Shown here piece by piece: positions 16,958 to 25,667 of a stretch of DNA of 64,000 nucleotides. The notes beneath the pieces were generated by a model. The model searched no databases and had not been told where the DNA came from. It saw only the letters and a program-made list of their open reading frames with translations. The stretch spans positions 1 through 64,000 of the forward strand of contig CAZDQF010000008.1 of assembly GCA_964507445.1 (NCBI GenBank), given 5' to 3'. This DNA is from GCA-2683135 sp964507445. GTDB taxonomy: Bacteria > Planctomycetota > GCA-002687715. Numbering within the stretch: position 1 is the first letter of the stretch; each line of letters opens with the position of its first letter. Made by a program: the position numbers and the translations under genes.

Positions 16958-17126
16958 CGGATGTGCTCGGGTTGCGCCTTACGAACCGTCAGTCATCCAG
17001 GCTACGCTAACCGGGGAGTTCCTCGCAACGTGCACGGGAACAAGGACTTGTTTATGATCGCATAGGCGGGCGGGGCGGCTGGTGCTCCGCTCGGAATCGA
17101 CATCTACGTCTACCTTAGATTGCATC
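16958..17126. promoter_or_regulatory. Divergent intergenic region between redox operon and tetrahaem genes
   Basis: These 169 bases separate the two cytochrome transcription units and must hold promoters for both. AT content is locally higher around TTGTTTATGATC (17048-17059). No convincing -35/-10 pair and no CRP-type TGTGA-N6-TCACA site is visible. Confidence 0.45.
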
Positions 17127-18233
17127 ATGACTCTCAAGTGGCTGATCCCCCTATCCGCTGTTCTGGCGGTAGCGCTCCTGTTCGCGCCGGCTTCAGATCC
17201 CGTCCTGGCCCATGAGTGCCCCCTGCGCCTCGTATCCGATTCCGGAACGAGCGCTTATGGGGCGGACTGCGCGAAGTGCCACCCAGGTGAGGTAGCCTCG
17301 ACGCCGCACCCCACCACGGTGGACGTCAACGTGCGTGAGGGAAACGTGGCGAAGTACCTGGACAAGGTGGGCGAGGCCTCCGCCTGCGTGAAGTGCCACG
17401 CCTCGGAAGAGACCGGGCAATCCGGGGGAGCGAGCCGTGCCCTGGATTGCAAGCTCTGCCACGGCGACGCGGCCACAGGGCCCGCTGACATCCACGCCAA
17501 GCTGGCAGGCACGCTCGCGGAGACTCCGGATCAACGGAAGACCCTCCGCGCGAAGGAGAGCCCGGAGCAGTCCCGTCAGCGTCGCGAGGCGGCGCGCGCC
17601 GCAGGAATGCGTCTCGCGACCGACGCCTGGGATCTGGCGATGAACTGTTACGGCTGTCACGCCGTGAAGAACGAGGCCGTGGTGCTGGCGGGGCACAGCG
17701 AGGGGACCCGTACCTTTGAACTCGCCTCCGGTTGCGCCACCTATCCTCACAACTTCGTCATCCCCAGGGAGCAGGGCAGTTCGGAGAGCGCCGCAGCCTC
17801 CTCGCTGGCGGTGCAGTACGGCTTGTCTCCCGATGCGCAGGGGCGCAGACGCCAGCTCTACGTGGTGGGACAACTCGCGAAGCTCCACGTCGGATTGGGG
17901 AACATGGCCGCCGTGGCCGACCGCAAGTCCAAGATGGGCAAGTTCGCCACCAACACTCTGGTGAAGAAAGCGGCGCTGGAGCTGGTGGAGATCCGCGGCC
18001 AGGCTGGAGATGCGGGGAAGCCGTTGGATCCTGTGATCGAAGCGCTTCGTGGCGCAGGCCTGCTCGTGGAGAAGAGCGGCAAGGTCAAGTTCTGCAAGAG
18101 TTCGGTGGCGCGTGACCAGGAGAAGGTCACGTCGAAGGCAATTGAGGCCGTATGTGCGCTGATCGAGCCCGCAGCTCGAGCGACCGATGCGGCGGCTTGG
18201 AGCTTCATCGATGCTTCGATCAAATCTCGTTGA
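17127..18233 (+). CDS. Exported tetrahaem cytochrome c, c554-like
   Basis: The 368-residue protein has a signal peptide (LIPLSAVLAVALLFAPAS). Four CxxCH motifs lie at residues 48 (CAKCH), 87 (CVKCH), 108 (CKLCH) and 174 (CYGCH). The segment from KESPEQ to CYGCH and the later QLAKLHVGLGNM align with the next gene, so the two are paralogues. The order of four haems, with a long helical gap before the last, resembles the cytochrome c554 family. The ATG at 17127 is chosen because the signal peptide begins there. The gene is transcribed away from the redox operon and probably encodes a soluble periplasmic electron carrier for it. No enzyme activity can be inferred. Confidence 0.87.
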   Translation: MTLKWLIPLSAVLAVALLFAPASDPVLAHECPLRLVSDSGTSAYGADCAKCHPGEVASTPHPTTVDVNVREGNVAKYLDKVGEASACVKCHASEETGQSGGASRALDCKLCHGDAATGPADIHAKLAGTLAETPDQRKTLRAKESPEQSRQRREAARAAGMRLATDAWDLAMNCYGCHAVKNEAVVLAGHSEGTRTFELASGCATYPHNFVIPREQGSSESAAASSLAVQYGLSPDAQGRRRQLYVVGQLAKLHVGLGNMAAVADRKSKMGKFATNTLVKKAALELVEIRGQAGDAGKPLDPVIEALRGAGLLVEKSGKVKFCKSSVARDQEKVTSKAIEAVCALIEPAARATDAAAWSFIDASIKSR

Positions 18234-19449
18234 TCCGGTCCGTTGCGCCGTCGGCGTCTGCGGCTTGTTCTCCGTGGTGACGGTTCTCCTGGCGGTCGGG
18301 GGTGACGGTCTCTCCCATGTCTCCGCCCCGCAGGATGAGTCGAGCGCCCAGGTGGGCGCTGCTGCAAACGTGGGCAATCAGATCTGCGTGCTCTGCCACA
18401 AGGCGGAAGTGGCGAGCATGAAGCAGGCGGACAACGTCCACGGGCGAAGCCTGGCTCGGTTCCTCTCCGTTCACAAGGATCGGAACGCCAAGATCCTCGG
18501 GAACCTGGAGGACAGCGACACCTGGGCCGACGGGGAGCGCTGCCACGATTGTCACGGCATGGAGGTGACGACCTGGGTGGGAGGCCGCGCCGTGGAGACG
18601 AAGGAGGGGATCGGCTGCGAGTCCTGTCATGGGCCGGCCGGCGAAGCCGGTGCCCGTCCCGCGGAAGGGCGCCCCAAGGGATGGCTCAATCCCCATTCCA
18701 GCTACGGCCTCGGTGTCTTCGAGCGTCGCAAAGAGAGCCCCGAGCACAAGAGGATGCGGCGAGAGCGGAGCGCCAAGGCCCACATGCGGACCGCCACCGG
18801 CGCCGGCATGTACGACCTTGCCGTCCGTTGCTACGACTGCCACTTCATCGCCGACGACGAACTGACGGACGACGGTGGGCATCGTGTGGGGCATGGTGCC
18901 GACCTCGAGTTGTTCTCCTGGGGTGCCGGCTGGGGCCGTCACAACTTCCTTGTGTCGTCTGAGACCGACTTGAGGAAGCCCGTGAACGCTTCGGTCTCCA
19001 GCCTGGTCCTCGATGAGATGGGCGGTGCGCCGGACGTGGTCACGAAGGCCCGGGTACGGACCCTCTTCCTGGTGGGCCAACTCGCCCGCTTGGAGACCGG
19101 GTTGCGTGTCCTGGTGGCCAAACGGGAAGGCAGCGCATTCGACAACGCCTGGGACCAACTGGTGGAGCCCGTGAAGGACCTGCTGGAGGAGCTCGTGGAG
19201 GAGGATGGCGTGATCGCCGCCTGCCCGAGGCTCGAGACGGTCTGGGAGGCGGTGGAGGACGCTGAGGACTGGAAGGACGAGATCGAGGAGCAAGAGAGCC
19301 TCGACGCCCTCCGCGCCGCAGCGGATGTGGCGGCCCGGGAGGGGCGCGCCCTGGCGGCAGAGGGTGTCTCCGCTGACGAGGCGCTCGAGACCCTGAATGA
19401 ACGCGTCGAGGAGAATGAGGTGAAAGGAGAGGCGTGGCAGGCCCGCTGA
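18211..19449 (+). CDS. Exported tetrahaem cytochrome c with acidic helical C-terminus, paralogue of the preceding gene
   Basis: The 412-residue protein has an N-terminal hydrophobic segment (CGLFSVVTVLLAVGG) that could be a signal peptide or anchor. CxxCH motifs are at residues 59 (CVLCH), 111 (CHDCH), 136 (CESCH) and 207 (CYDCH). It shares K-E-S-P-E-x-x-R and V-G-Q-L-A-x-L with the gene before. About 100 Glu/Asp/Ala-rich residues at the end look like a long helix or coiled coil absent from the paralogue. The start ATG at 18211 has a GGAG-like site and overlaps the previous gene by 23 bases. An ATG at 18187 is the alternative. It probably arose by tandem duplication followed by divergence. 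Confidence 0.87.
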   Translation: MLRSNLVDPVRCAVGVCGLFSVVTVLLAVGGDGLSHVSAPQDESSAQVGAAANVGNQICVLCHKAEVASMKQADNVHGRSLARFLSVHKDRNAKILGNLEDSDTWADGERCHDCHGMEVTTWVGGRAVETKEGIGCESCHGPAGEAGARPAEGRPKGWLNPHSSYGLGVFERRKESPEHKRMRRERSAKAHMRTATGAGMYDLAVRCYDCHFIADDELTDDGGHRVGHGADLELFSWGAGWGRHNFLVSSETDLRKPVNASVSSLVLDEMGGAPDVVTKARVRTLFLVGQLARLETGLRVLVAKREGSAFDNAWDQLVEPVKDLLEELVEEDGVIAACPRLETVWEAVEDAEDWKDEIEEQESLDALRAAADVAAREGRALAAEGVSADEALETLNERVEENEVKGEAWQAR

Positions 19450-19503
19450 ACTCTGCCCGCTCCGATCTCTGACCGTCCTCTCCTGGACTCCGGTGGCTTG
19501 CTG

Positions 19504-19509
19504 TAGTCT
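19504..19509 (+). promoter_or_regulatory. -10 box TAGTCT, six bases before the start codon
   Basis: TAGTCT is followed by exactly six bases and then the ATG at 19516, the geometry of a leaderless transcript. No ribosome site is visible in between. The same box and spacing occur at 34326. Confidence 0.5.
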
Positions 19510-19515
19510 CTGGGC

Positions 19516-21609
19516 ATGGCAACCGCCCTCTCTCTGCTGATCTTGGTGAACGGGTCGGCGCCGTACGCCGCCGATCCGTGGCGTCCCCTCGTTCCCGCGT
19601 TCGCGCGTTTCACCTCTGCCACGTCCGCGGTGGTGGAGTGGGAGACTCGTGAGCCCATTCCGCCGGCGCTGATGTTCGGAGAGAAGGGCGGCGAGCTCCG
19701 GCGGATTGTCGGGCGGCGGAAGGGTCGTCGCTGCACGGTTTCGTTGCAGGGGCTGGTGCCTGGTCGACGTCACATCTGGCAGCTCGTCGGCGTGGTTCAG
19801 GGCGAAGAGGTGCTCGGGGAGAAGCACGAGCTGGATACGGGCTTCTGTTACACACCGGCCGCGGTGAGCCCCGGCCCGGACCCCTGGGGCGATGAAGATG
19901 CGGCGCAAGAGGCGGCCCGTCGGGCCGCCGAGATCCTCGACGCTTCCGGGGTGCGCAAGGGGTATGCGGTCCTGTGGGGGGTGGGTGACGGGCGTCTGGC
20001 CCTTGAGCTCGCGAGACAGAGCGAGCTCGTGGTCCATTGCCTGGAGCGAGACGCGGGCCGGCTCGAGCGCGCACGGGTCGGGTTGTACAAGGCGGGCGCA
20101 TACGGGCACCGGGTGACCGTGCGTCGCGTTGCTTCAGCGCAGGCTACCGAATTGGCGCGCTGCTTCGCCAACCTGCTCGTGGCCGTGGACCCGCTCGACG
20201 GTGACGGCACCCTGCAGGCGCTGCGGCGGCTCGTTCGGCCCGACGGCGGTGTGTTCGTGGACGCCCAGGACTCGGTGTCGATCCGGTGGAAGCGGCCCGC
20301 TCTCGAGGGCGCCGGAAGCTGGACCCACCTGTACGGGCGACCGGACAACGGCGCCAACAGCGGCGACACCCTCTCTGGGGCTACGGAGTCCAGCCACATG
20401 GAGGTCCAATGGCTGGGCCGTCCAGGGCCGGACGCCATGACGGACCGGAACCCCAGAAAGCCCTCTCCGTTGGCGGAGGGGGGGCGCGTCTTCACCCAGG
20501 GGCTCAAGCGGATCATCGCTCAGGACCAGTACAACGGAGCCATCTTGTGGGCGCTCGAGCTGCCGGCCATGCAGCGGTTGAACATGCCTCGGGACTGCAG
20601 CAACTGGTGTGTGGATCGGGACAGTCTCTTCATCGCGGTTCGCGACGGCTGCTGGAAGCTGGACCCGGAGACCGGGGCTCGCATCAGCACGTGGCCGGTG
20701 GCGGCGGTTGACGCGGACCGTGGAGCGTACTGGGGCTATCTCGCGTCCTTGGACGACCTGATCCTCGGTTCGGTGGTGCGACCGGAGGCGGTCTTCACGA
20801 ACATCTTCGGTGGTTCGGGAGAAGGGTGGGCGGACGCCACCAAGGGGCCGGTGACCCGCAAGGTGTTGAGCGACGCCCTGTTCGCGGTGCGTAAGGCCGA
20901 TGGCCAACGCATCTGGACCCGGCGCAACGGGCTGGTCATCAACCCCACCATCACCGTGGGCGGAGGCACGCTCTATTTCCTCGAGTGTCGCAATCAGGAG
21001 GTGATGGCCGGGAAGGACCGCGCCGTGGAGCGGCCGGAGCTCTGGCAGGACCTGTGGCTCGTGGCCTTGGACCCGGCCACGGGCGAGCAGCGCTGGGAAC
21101 GACCGGTGAACCCGGCCCCCGGCAAGGTGGTCGTTTATCTCACCTGGGCCAAGGACACCCTGCTACTGGTCACCAGCGGAGCGCGCTACGAGCTATACGC
21201 CTACTCGGCGAAGGACGGCAAGGACCTCTGGCACCGTGGGCACTCCTGGCCCAGCAATCACCATGGTCGCCACATGCAGCACCCGACGGTGCTCGGTGAC
21301 CTGGTTGTGGTCCGGCCCCATGGGTATGCCATCGCCGATGGCGAGCTCCGAGTGCGCTCCGTACCCGATGGGGGTTGCGGCACCATCAGCGCCAGCGCCA
21401 ACGTGTTGACCTTCCGGTCCGGGACCATCCGAATGTGGGAGCCAGACTCCGGAAAGTACACGGACTGGAGGAGCCTCAGGCCCGGGTGCTGGCTCTCCAC
21501 CATCACGGCGGGAGGCATGTTGCTGGCGCCGGAGGCCGGCGGCGGTTGCTCCTGCGCCGGGTGGTTCGAGACCTCCGTCGGCTTCCTGCCCAGGGAGGAC
21601 CAGCGATGA
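19516..21609 (+). CDS. Exported protein: Fn3-like, methyltransferase-like and quinoprotein-type propeller domains
   Basis: The protein has 697 residues with a probable signal peptide ending near APYAA. Residues about 30-110 look like the N-terminal beta domain of purple acid phosphatases. Residues about 130-260 form a Rossmann methyltransferase-like unit (LWGVGDGRLALELA, VHCLERDAG, LLVAVDPLDG). From GSWTHLYGRPDNGANSGD onward there is a PQQ-type beta-propeller with W-x-R and L-D-P-A-T-G repeats. This layout is familiar from planctomycete exported proteins, but its activity is unknown. An exported methyltransferase would lack its cofactor, so the Rossmann part is probably non-catalytic. It is overlapped (ATGA) with another propeller gene. 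Confidence 0.8.
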   Translation: MATALSLLILVNGSAPYAADPWRPLVPAFARFTSATSAVVEWETREPIPPALMFGEKGGELRRIVGRRKGRRCTVSLQGLVPGRRHIWQLVGVVQGEEVLGEKHELDTGFCYTPAAVSPGPDPWGDEDAAQEAARRAAEILDASGVRKGYAVLWGVGDGRLALELARQSELVVHCLERDAGRLERARVGLYKAGAYGHRVTVRRVASAQATELARCFANLLVAVDPLDGDGTLQALRRLVRPDGGVFVDAQDSVSIRWKRPALEGAGSWTHLYGRPDNGANSGDTLSGATESSHMEVQWLGRPGPDAMTDRNPRKPSPLAEGGRVFTQGLKRIIAQDQYNGAILWALELPAMQRLNMPRDCSNWCVDRDSLFIAVRDGCWKLDPETGARISTWPVAAVDADRGAYWGYLASLDDLILGSVVRPEAVFTNIFGGSGEGWADATKGPVTRKVLSDALFAVRKADGQRIWTRRNGLVINPTITVGGGTLYFLECRNQEVMAGKDRAVERPELWQDLWLVALDPATGEQRWERPVNPAPGKVVVYLTWAKDTLLLVTSGARYELYAYSAKDGKDLWHRGHSWPSNHHGRHMQHPTVLGDLVVVRPHGYAIADGELRVRSVPDGGCGTISASANVLTFRSGTIRMWEPDSGKYTDWRSLRPGCWLSTITAGGMLLAPEAGGGCSCAGWFETSVGFLPREDQR

Positions 21610-23045
21610 TCGCGACCGTTACCCGAGCCGATTCGGTGAGGCGTGTGCTCGTCGCCCTCTTCCTGTGCGCGACGGTCACCCGTGGGCAGGACTCGTGGCC
21701 CACGTTCATGCACGATAACCAGCGCAGCGGCGTCGTGGCCACGGAGTTGAAGCCGCCGCTGAAGGAGGCTTGGACGCGGCGCTCCGTCCGTAGCCCTCAG
21801 ACCGCCTGGACGCGACCAGCGCCCTGGGACTCCTACGCCCGCAAGGTGGGGCTCACGCCCATGCGGCTGTTCGACAAGGCCTTCTTCGTGACGACGGTCG
21901 GCGACTCCGTCTGGTTCAGCAGCTCCGTCGACCATGGAGTGCACTGCCTTGATGCTGCTACGGGCGAGGAGCGCTGGGTGTTCTTCTGCGAGGGGCCGGT
22001 GCGTCTGCCGCCGACGTACTGGGAGGACCGGCTGTACTTCGGGTCCGATGACGGCTTCGCGTACTGCATCGATGCGAGCTCGGGGGAGCAGGTCTGGCGT
22101 CTTCGCGGAGCCCCCGAGGATCAAGGCCGGCGTATCCCCAAGGACGGCGGCATCACCGCGGTGTGGCCGATCATGACGGGGGTGCTCGTGGATGAAGGCC
22201 GGGCCTGGTTCGGGGCGTCGCTGTTGCCCTGGCGGCGGTCCTATCTGTGCGCCGCCGATGCGCGCACGGGAGCGCTCGACGGTGCCGGTTGCTTCCGGAG
22301 AGAGACCTCCGGCATGACGCTTCAGGGCGCCATGCTGGCTTCGCCGACCATCGTGTACTCACCCCAGGGGCGGATGGCGCCGGTCCGGTTCGACAAGAAG
22401 AAGGGCAAACCTCTCGGCACCGTGGGGGCGAACAAGCAGGGAGGTGTCTACGCCCTGCTGACCCCCGAGTCCCACCTCATCCACGGTCGCGGTGTCTTCC
22501 GGGGTGGGGTCAGTGAGAGCGCCCCCGCCCAGAAGGACGTCCTCATCACCTACGAGGGGGGCAGGAGCATCGTCGTGACCGCGTCGCGCAGCTTCCTGCT
22601 CAAGGCCAGGGAGCTGGTCTGTGTCGACAGGGAGAAGCTGTTCGGGCTGAGGGTGCAGCGTCGAGAGCTGTCGGCGCGCCACGGCGCCCTCAAGAAGCGG
22701 TACGACGCCGCCCGCAAGCGCACGGGAGACGGGCGGGACCCCGAGCGCATAGCGGCGTTGCGTGAGCAGCTGCTGGGCGCCGGTGAGGAGCTGGACGACA
22801 ATTCCCGGCAGCAGGAGGCGTGTGTGCGGTGGACGGTGGAGAGCGGCCACCCCCACGCCATGATCCTGGCTGGCGGACACCTGGTCTGCGGCGGAGACGG
22901 CGAGATTGTCGTCCGTGATGCGGAGGACGGGAGCGTCCGCTGGCGGGCCCCCGTAGACGGCCGGGCTGAGGGATTGGCGGCGGCTCGGGGGCGCGTCTAC
23001 GTGAGCACTGACCGCGGCGCCATCCACTGCTTCGTGTCCCCGTGA
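21606..23045 (+). CDS. Exported PQQ-like beta-propeller protein
   Basis: The 479-residue protein has a signal peptide (VRRVLVALFLCATVTRGQ) followed by repeating propeller blades with L-D-A-A-T-G-E-E-R-W, I-D-A-S-S-G-E-Q-V-W and R-D-A-E-D-G-S-V-R-W. A basic helical insertion of about 70 residues (near REKLFGLRVQRRELSARH) interrupts the propeller between blades. Similar folds include BamB and quinoprotein dehydrogenases. No Cys-Cys pair or haem motif of a true alcohol dehydrogenase is visible. The ATG at 21606 overlaps the stop of the preceding propeller gene, so the two probably act together in the cell envelope. A role in binding or scaffolding is more likely than catalysis. Confidence 0.8.
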   Translation: MIATVTRADSVRRVLVALFLCATVTRGQDSWPTFMHDNQRSGVVATELKPPLKEAWTRRSVRSPQTAWTRPAPWDSYARKVGLTPMRLFDKAFFVTTVGDSVWFSSSVDHGVHCLDAATGEERWVFFCEGPVRLPPTYWEDRLYFGSDDGFAYCIDASSGEQVWRLRGAPEDQGRRIPKDGGITAVWPIMTGVLVDEGRAWFGASLLPWRRSYLCAADARTGALDGAGCFRRETSGMTLQGAMLASPTIVYSPQGRMAPVRFDKKKGKPLGTVGANKQGGVYALLTPESHLIHGRGVFRGGVSESAPAQKDVLITYEGGRSIVVTASRSFLLKARELVCVDREKLFGLRVQRRELSARHGALKKRYDAARKRTGDGRDPERIAALREQLLGAGEELDDNSRQQEACVRWTVESGHPHAMILAGGHLVCGGDGEIVVRDAEDGSVRWRAPVDGRAEGLAAARGRVYVSTDRGAIHCFVSP

Positions 23046-24067
23046 TCTCGCGCGGCTGTGTGCGGCCAACGGTTGCCCCCATGGCGTTCATTCGAGCCGC
23101 GTTCATCGTGGCCGTGACGGCTCTCGTCGCGGCTGCGGAGCGTGCGACGGCGCAGGTCGGATTGCGGCTGAATCAAATCCAGGGAAAAGGGACCCACAAC
23201 AGCTATCACCTGCAGCCGGCGGTCTCCATGCACCCCAGCCACCGATACTCACACGTCTCGCTGACGCGGCAGCTGAGCGAGCAAGGGGTGCGGTGTTTCG
23301 AGCTGGATGTGCACCAACGCCGTGGTGGCGACCTGGAGGTCTTCCATCTTCCGGTCATCGATCAGCGCAGCACCTGCAAGACCCTCAAGGACGCGCTCAT
23401 CGAGTTGCGGAGGTGGTCCGATGGACACCCGAAGCACGTCCCGTTGATGGTGTGGATAGAGCCCAAGGACGATCTCCCGAAGTACTCCAGCAGCTTTGGA
23501 GCGGTCCATTGGCGAAAGGTCGAAGGGGTGATCGGATCTGTCTGGCCCGATGATCGCATCCTCCGGCCGGATGACGTACGGGGAGAGCACGGAGACCTCC
23601 CGACCGCCATCAGCGCTGGTGGCTGGCCGCTGCTGAGCGCCGTCAGGGGGAAGGTGGTCTTCGCGCTGCTCGACGGCGGAGTTCATCGGCGGGCCTACCT
23701 CGAGGACGCTCCCAATCTGGCCCGACGGAGGATGTTCGTCCTCAGCGATGACCCGGCCGCAGCCCACGCGGCGGTGTTCAAGATCGACGACGCCCGTCGG
23801 CACGGCGGGCAGATCCGTCGACTCGTGAAGCGTGGCTTCCTGGTCTCCACCAATTGTGATCGCGCCGGCGTCTCGCCGGAGGACAACGCGGCCCGGCTGC
23901 GCCGTTCCCTTGGGGTCGGCTCGCAATGGGTCTGCACGGACTTTCCCGTGGCGACGAAGGCGGGGGGGGGGTACGCCTGCACCATCCCGGGTGCCTTCGT
24001 GCGGGTGAATCCGGTGTCCGGGCCTGAAGAGCGCCGCGGCCAGCCCGTCCTCGAGCCCGGAAACTGA
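23042..24067 (+). CDS. Exported phospholipase C-like protein (Ca2+-dependent PI-PLC C1-like family)
   Basis: The protein has 341 residues from a GTG that overlaps the upstream stop (GTGA). An ATG at 23081 directly before the signal peptide (FIRAAFIVAVTALVAAAE) is an equally plausible start. The TIM-barrel phosphodiesterase core shows GTHNSYH with the first catalytic His, ELDVHQR with acidic metal ligands, FHLPVID with the second His, and IEPKDD. These match the phosphoinositide-phospholipase C-like family found in planctomycetes and actinobacteria. Such enzymes cleave phosphodiester headgroups of lipids or related exported substrates. It is the third gene of a run of exported proteins. The true substrate is unknown. 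Confidence 0.8.
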   Translation: MISRGCVRPTVAPMAFIRAAFIVAVTALVAAAERATAQVGLRLNQIQGKGTHNSYHLQPAVSMHPSHRYSHVSLTRQLSEQGVRCFELDVHQRRGGDLEVFHLPVIDQRSTCKTLKDALIELRRWSDGHPKHVPLMVWIEPKDDLPKYSSSFGAVHWRKVEGVIGSVWPDDRILRPDDVRGEHGDLPTAISAGGWPLLSAVRGKVVFALLDGGVHRRAYLEDAPNLARRRMFVLSDDPAAAHAAVFKIDDARRHGGQIRRLVKRGFLVSTNCDRAGVSPEDNAARLRRSLGVGSQWVCTDFPVATKAGGGYACTIPGAFVRVNPVSGPEERRGQPVLEPGN

Positions 24068-24330
24068 GGTGCGGCCTGCGGGCCATGACGGGTAACCCTG
24101 TCTGAGGGCGGCGGCCCCACATCCTCAAGACACCACTGGCATTGATGTTGTGGCGATCTCTGGGTTCCTCGGCCGGCGCCGAGTCGTGAGACCGCCAAAA
24201 ACCTGGTGATCATCCGCAATCCCTGCGTCTTCTGCCTTGCCGCTCCGGCCCGAGGCCCTGGCGGCTGGATGCTCCCGGACGGGAATCGGGAGCGGGACGA
24301 TGAAGGCCCTTGTCGGAAGGGGACGCCACC

Positions 24331-25638
24331 ATGAATCGCACGCTGATCTTCCTCTTCGCGCTCTCGTCATGCCTGACCGCCACGGGTCAGACGTCATCCG
24401 AAACGGGCTATGAACGGCAGACGTCTGGGGTCGCCTGGGCAGCGGACTTCGACGCAGCGTTTCGACGCGCCAGACAAACGGACACTCCCATCATGGTGTT
24501 CCTCACCATGAACGGCGACGCCACCAACGAGGAGATCGCTCGGATCACCATGCGTCACCCCGACGTGATCCGGGAGAGTCGCAAGTTCGTTTGTCTCGTC
24601 TCGTGCCTTGGAGATCACGGTGAGCAGGACGGCGCCTGTTCGCGCTTCGGTCATATCTCATGCGCGGCTCATGCCCGAGTGGAGGGGCGCGTTCGTGGCG
24701 AGCTGCTTCAAACCGCGACGGTTCAGTGTCCGCAGTGGATCTTCTACGCGCCCGACGGGAAGACCGTGCTGCTGCGCCACGTCTGGAAGCTGAGCGCCAC
24801 CGAACTCAGGGACAAGATGCGGAGGGCCGCCAAGCTGGCGAAGAAGCGCGGCGGTTCGGCGGTCCGGGACCCCATGTTCGACGCCATGGCCAAGGAGGCT
24901 CGTGGCGGTCACATGGAGCGCCGCCGGGAGGCGCTCCGTGGCCTGGTCGGCATCGAAGACCCGAGGGTGGTGGGGTTCCTGCAGAAGACCGCCTCCGGCC
25001 GCGCTTCCAGGGTGAAGCGCCTCGAGGCGATCATGACCATGGGTGAGGCTCGCCAGGAGCGGTTCCTCCCCGTGCTCGTCGATCTGCTCCGTTCCAGGGA
25101 CGGTGCGACCCGGGCACACGCGGCCGTGGCGCTGGAGAAGCTCGCCGATCCTGACGCAGCTGAGCCTCTGCTTGCCGCGCTGAAGTCGGAGAAGCGTCCC
25201 GACGTACGCGCCAATCTGCTCCGTTCTCTGATGGTGTGTGGAGAACAGCCCGCGATCCTGACGGGGATCCAGGTCCTGCTCAAGCGCGGCGGCAAGCTGG
25301 ACCGTCTGTGCGCCATGTGGGCGACCTCCCAGGTGACCCCCGATGAGACCGTGAAGCGGGCTATCGGCCGGTTCATGAAGTCCTCCAGCGGCCAGCTCCG
25401 CGCCGCGGCTTACCTGGCCGCGGGTGCCCAGGGCATGGACGAGTGGGAGTCCTACATCTCGAAGCGAGCCCGAACGGACCGCAGCCTGGCCCGGACCTGT
25501 GGGAGGTGGGCGTTGGACCAGTTCCGTGGTGAAGGCCCGGTGTCAGCGGACGATCCGGAGGAGTTGATCCGGAATCTGCTCCCGGACGAGCATCTGCGCC
25601 GAGGCCTGCTGGAGAAGCCCCGCGGTTCGAGGCGATAG
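24331..25638 (+). CDS. Exported thioredoxin-fold protein with HEAT-like repeats
   Basis: The 435-residue protein starts at an ATG preceded by GGAAGGGG. A signal peptide (TLIFLFALSSCLTATGQ) leads into a thioredoxin-like domain (about 35-170: AFRRARQTDTPIMVFLTM, then QWIFYAPDGKTVL). The active-site CxxC is missing, although several isolated Cys remain. The rest is helical, with HEAT-type repeats around DPRVVGFLQKT, RFLPVLVDLLRSRDG and DAAEPLLAALKSE. Exported proteins of this combination are common in planctomycete-like genomes and have no known role. It is probably a protein-protein interaction factor. The gene ends convergently with the squalene/phytoene synthase gene. Confidence 0.75.
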   Translation: MNRTLIFLFALSSCLTATGQTSSETGYERQTSGVAWAADFDAAFRRARQTDTPIMVFLTMNGDATNEEIARITMRHPDVIRESRKFVCLVSCLGDHGEQDGACSRFGHISCAAHARVEGRVRGELLQTATVQCPQWIFYAPDGKTVLLRHVWKLSATELRDKMRRAAKLAKKRGGSAVRDPMFDAMAKEARGGHMERRREALRGLVGIEDPRVVGFLQKTASGRASRVKRLEAIMTMGEARQERFLPVLVDLLRSRDGATRAHAAVALEKLADPDAAEPLLAALKSEKRPDVRANLLRSLMVCGEQPAILTGIQVLLKRGGKLDRLCAMWATSQVTPDETVKRAIGRFMKSSSGQLRAAAYLAAGAQGMDEWESYISKRARTDRSLARTCGRWALDQFRGEGPVSADDPEELIRNLLPDEHLRRGLLEKPRGSRR

Positions 25639-25642
25639 GGCG

Positions 25643-25667
25643 CGGTCCTGCTGAGGCGCTCAGACCG
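25643..25667. terminator. Hairpin between convergent genes
   Basis: CGGTC (25643-25647) pairs with GACCG (25663-25667) around an inner TGAG-GCG-CTCA hairpin. It lies between the HEAT-protein stop and the synthase stop. It is a plausible two-way terminator, although no U-tract is present. Confidence 0.4.

Noticed and set aside
15470..17065. Long plus-strand frame opposite the cNMP-binding ferredoxin gene
   Set aside because: It has no recognisable domain, while the minus strand has sixteen ordered ferredoxin cysteines and a cNMP cassette.
16958..17126. CRP-type binding site in the divergent region
   Set aside because: No TGTGA-N6-TCACA or close variant is present. CAAGGACTTG at 17041 pairs only four bases each side.
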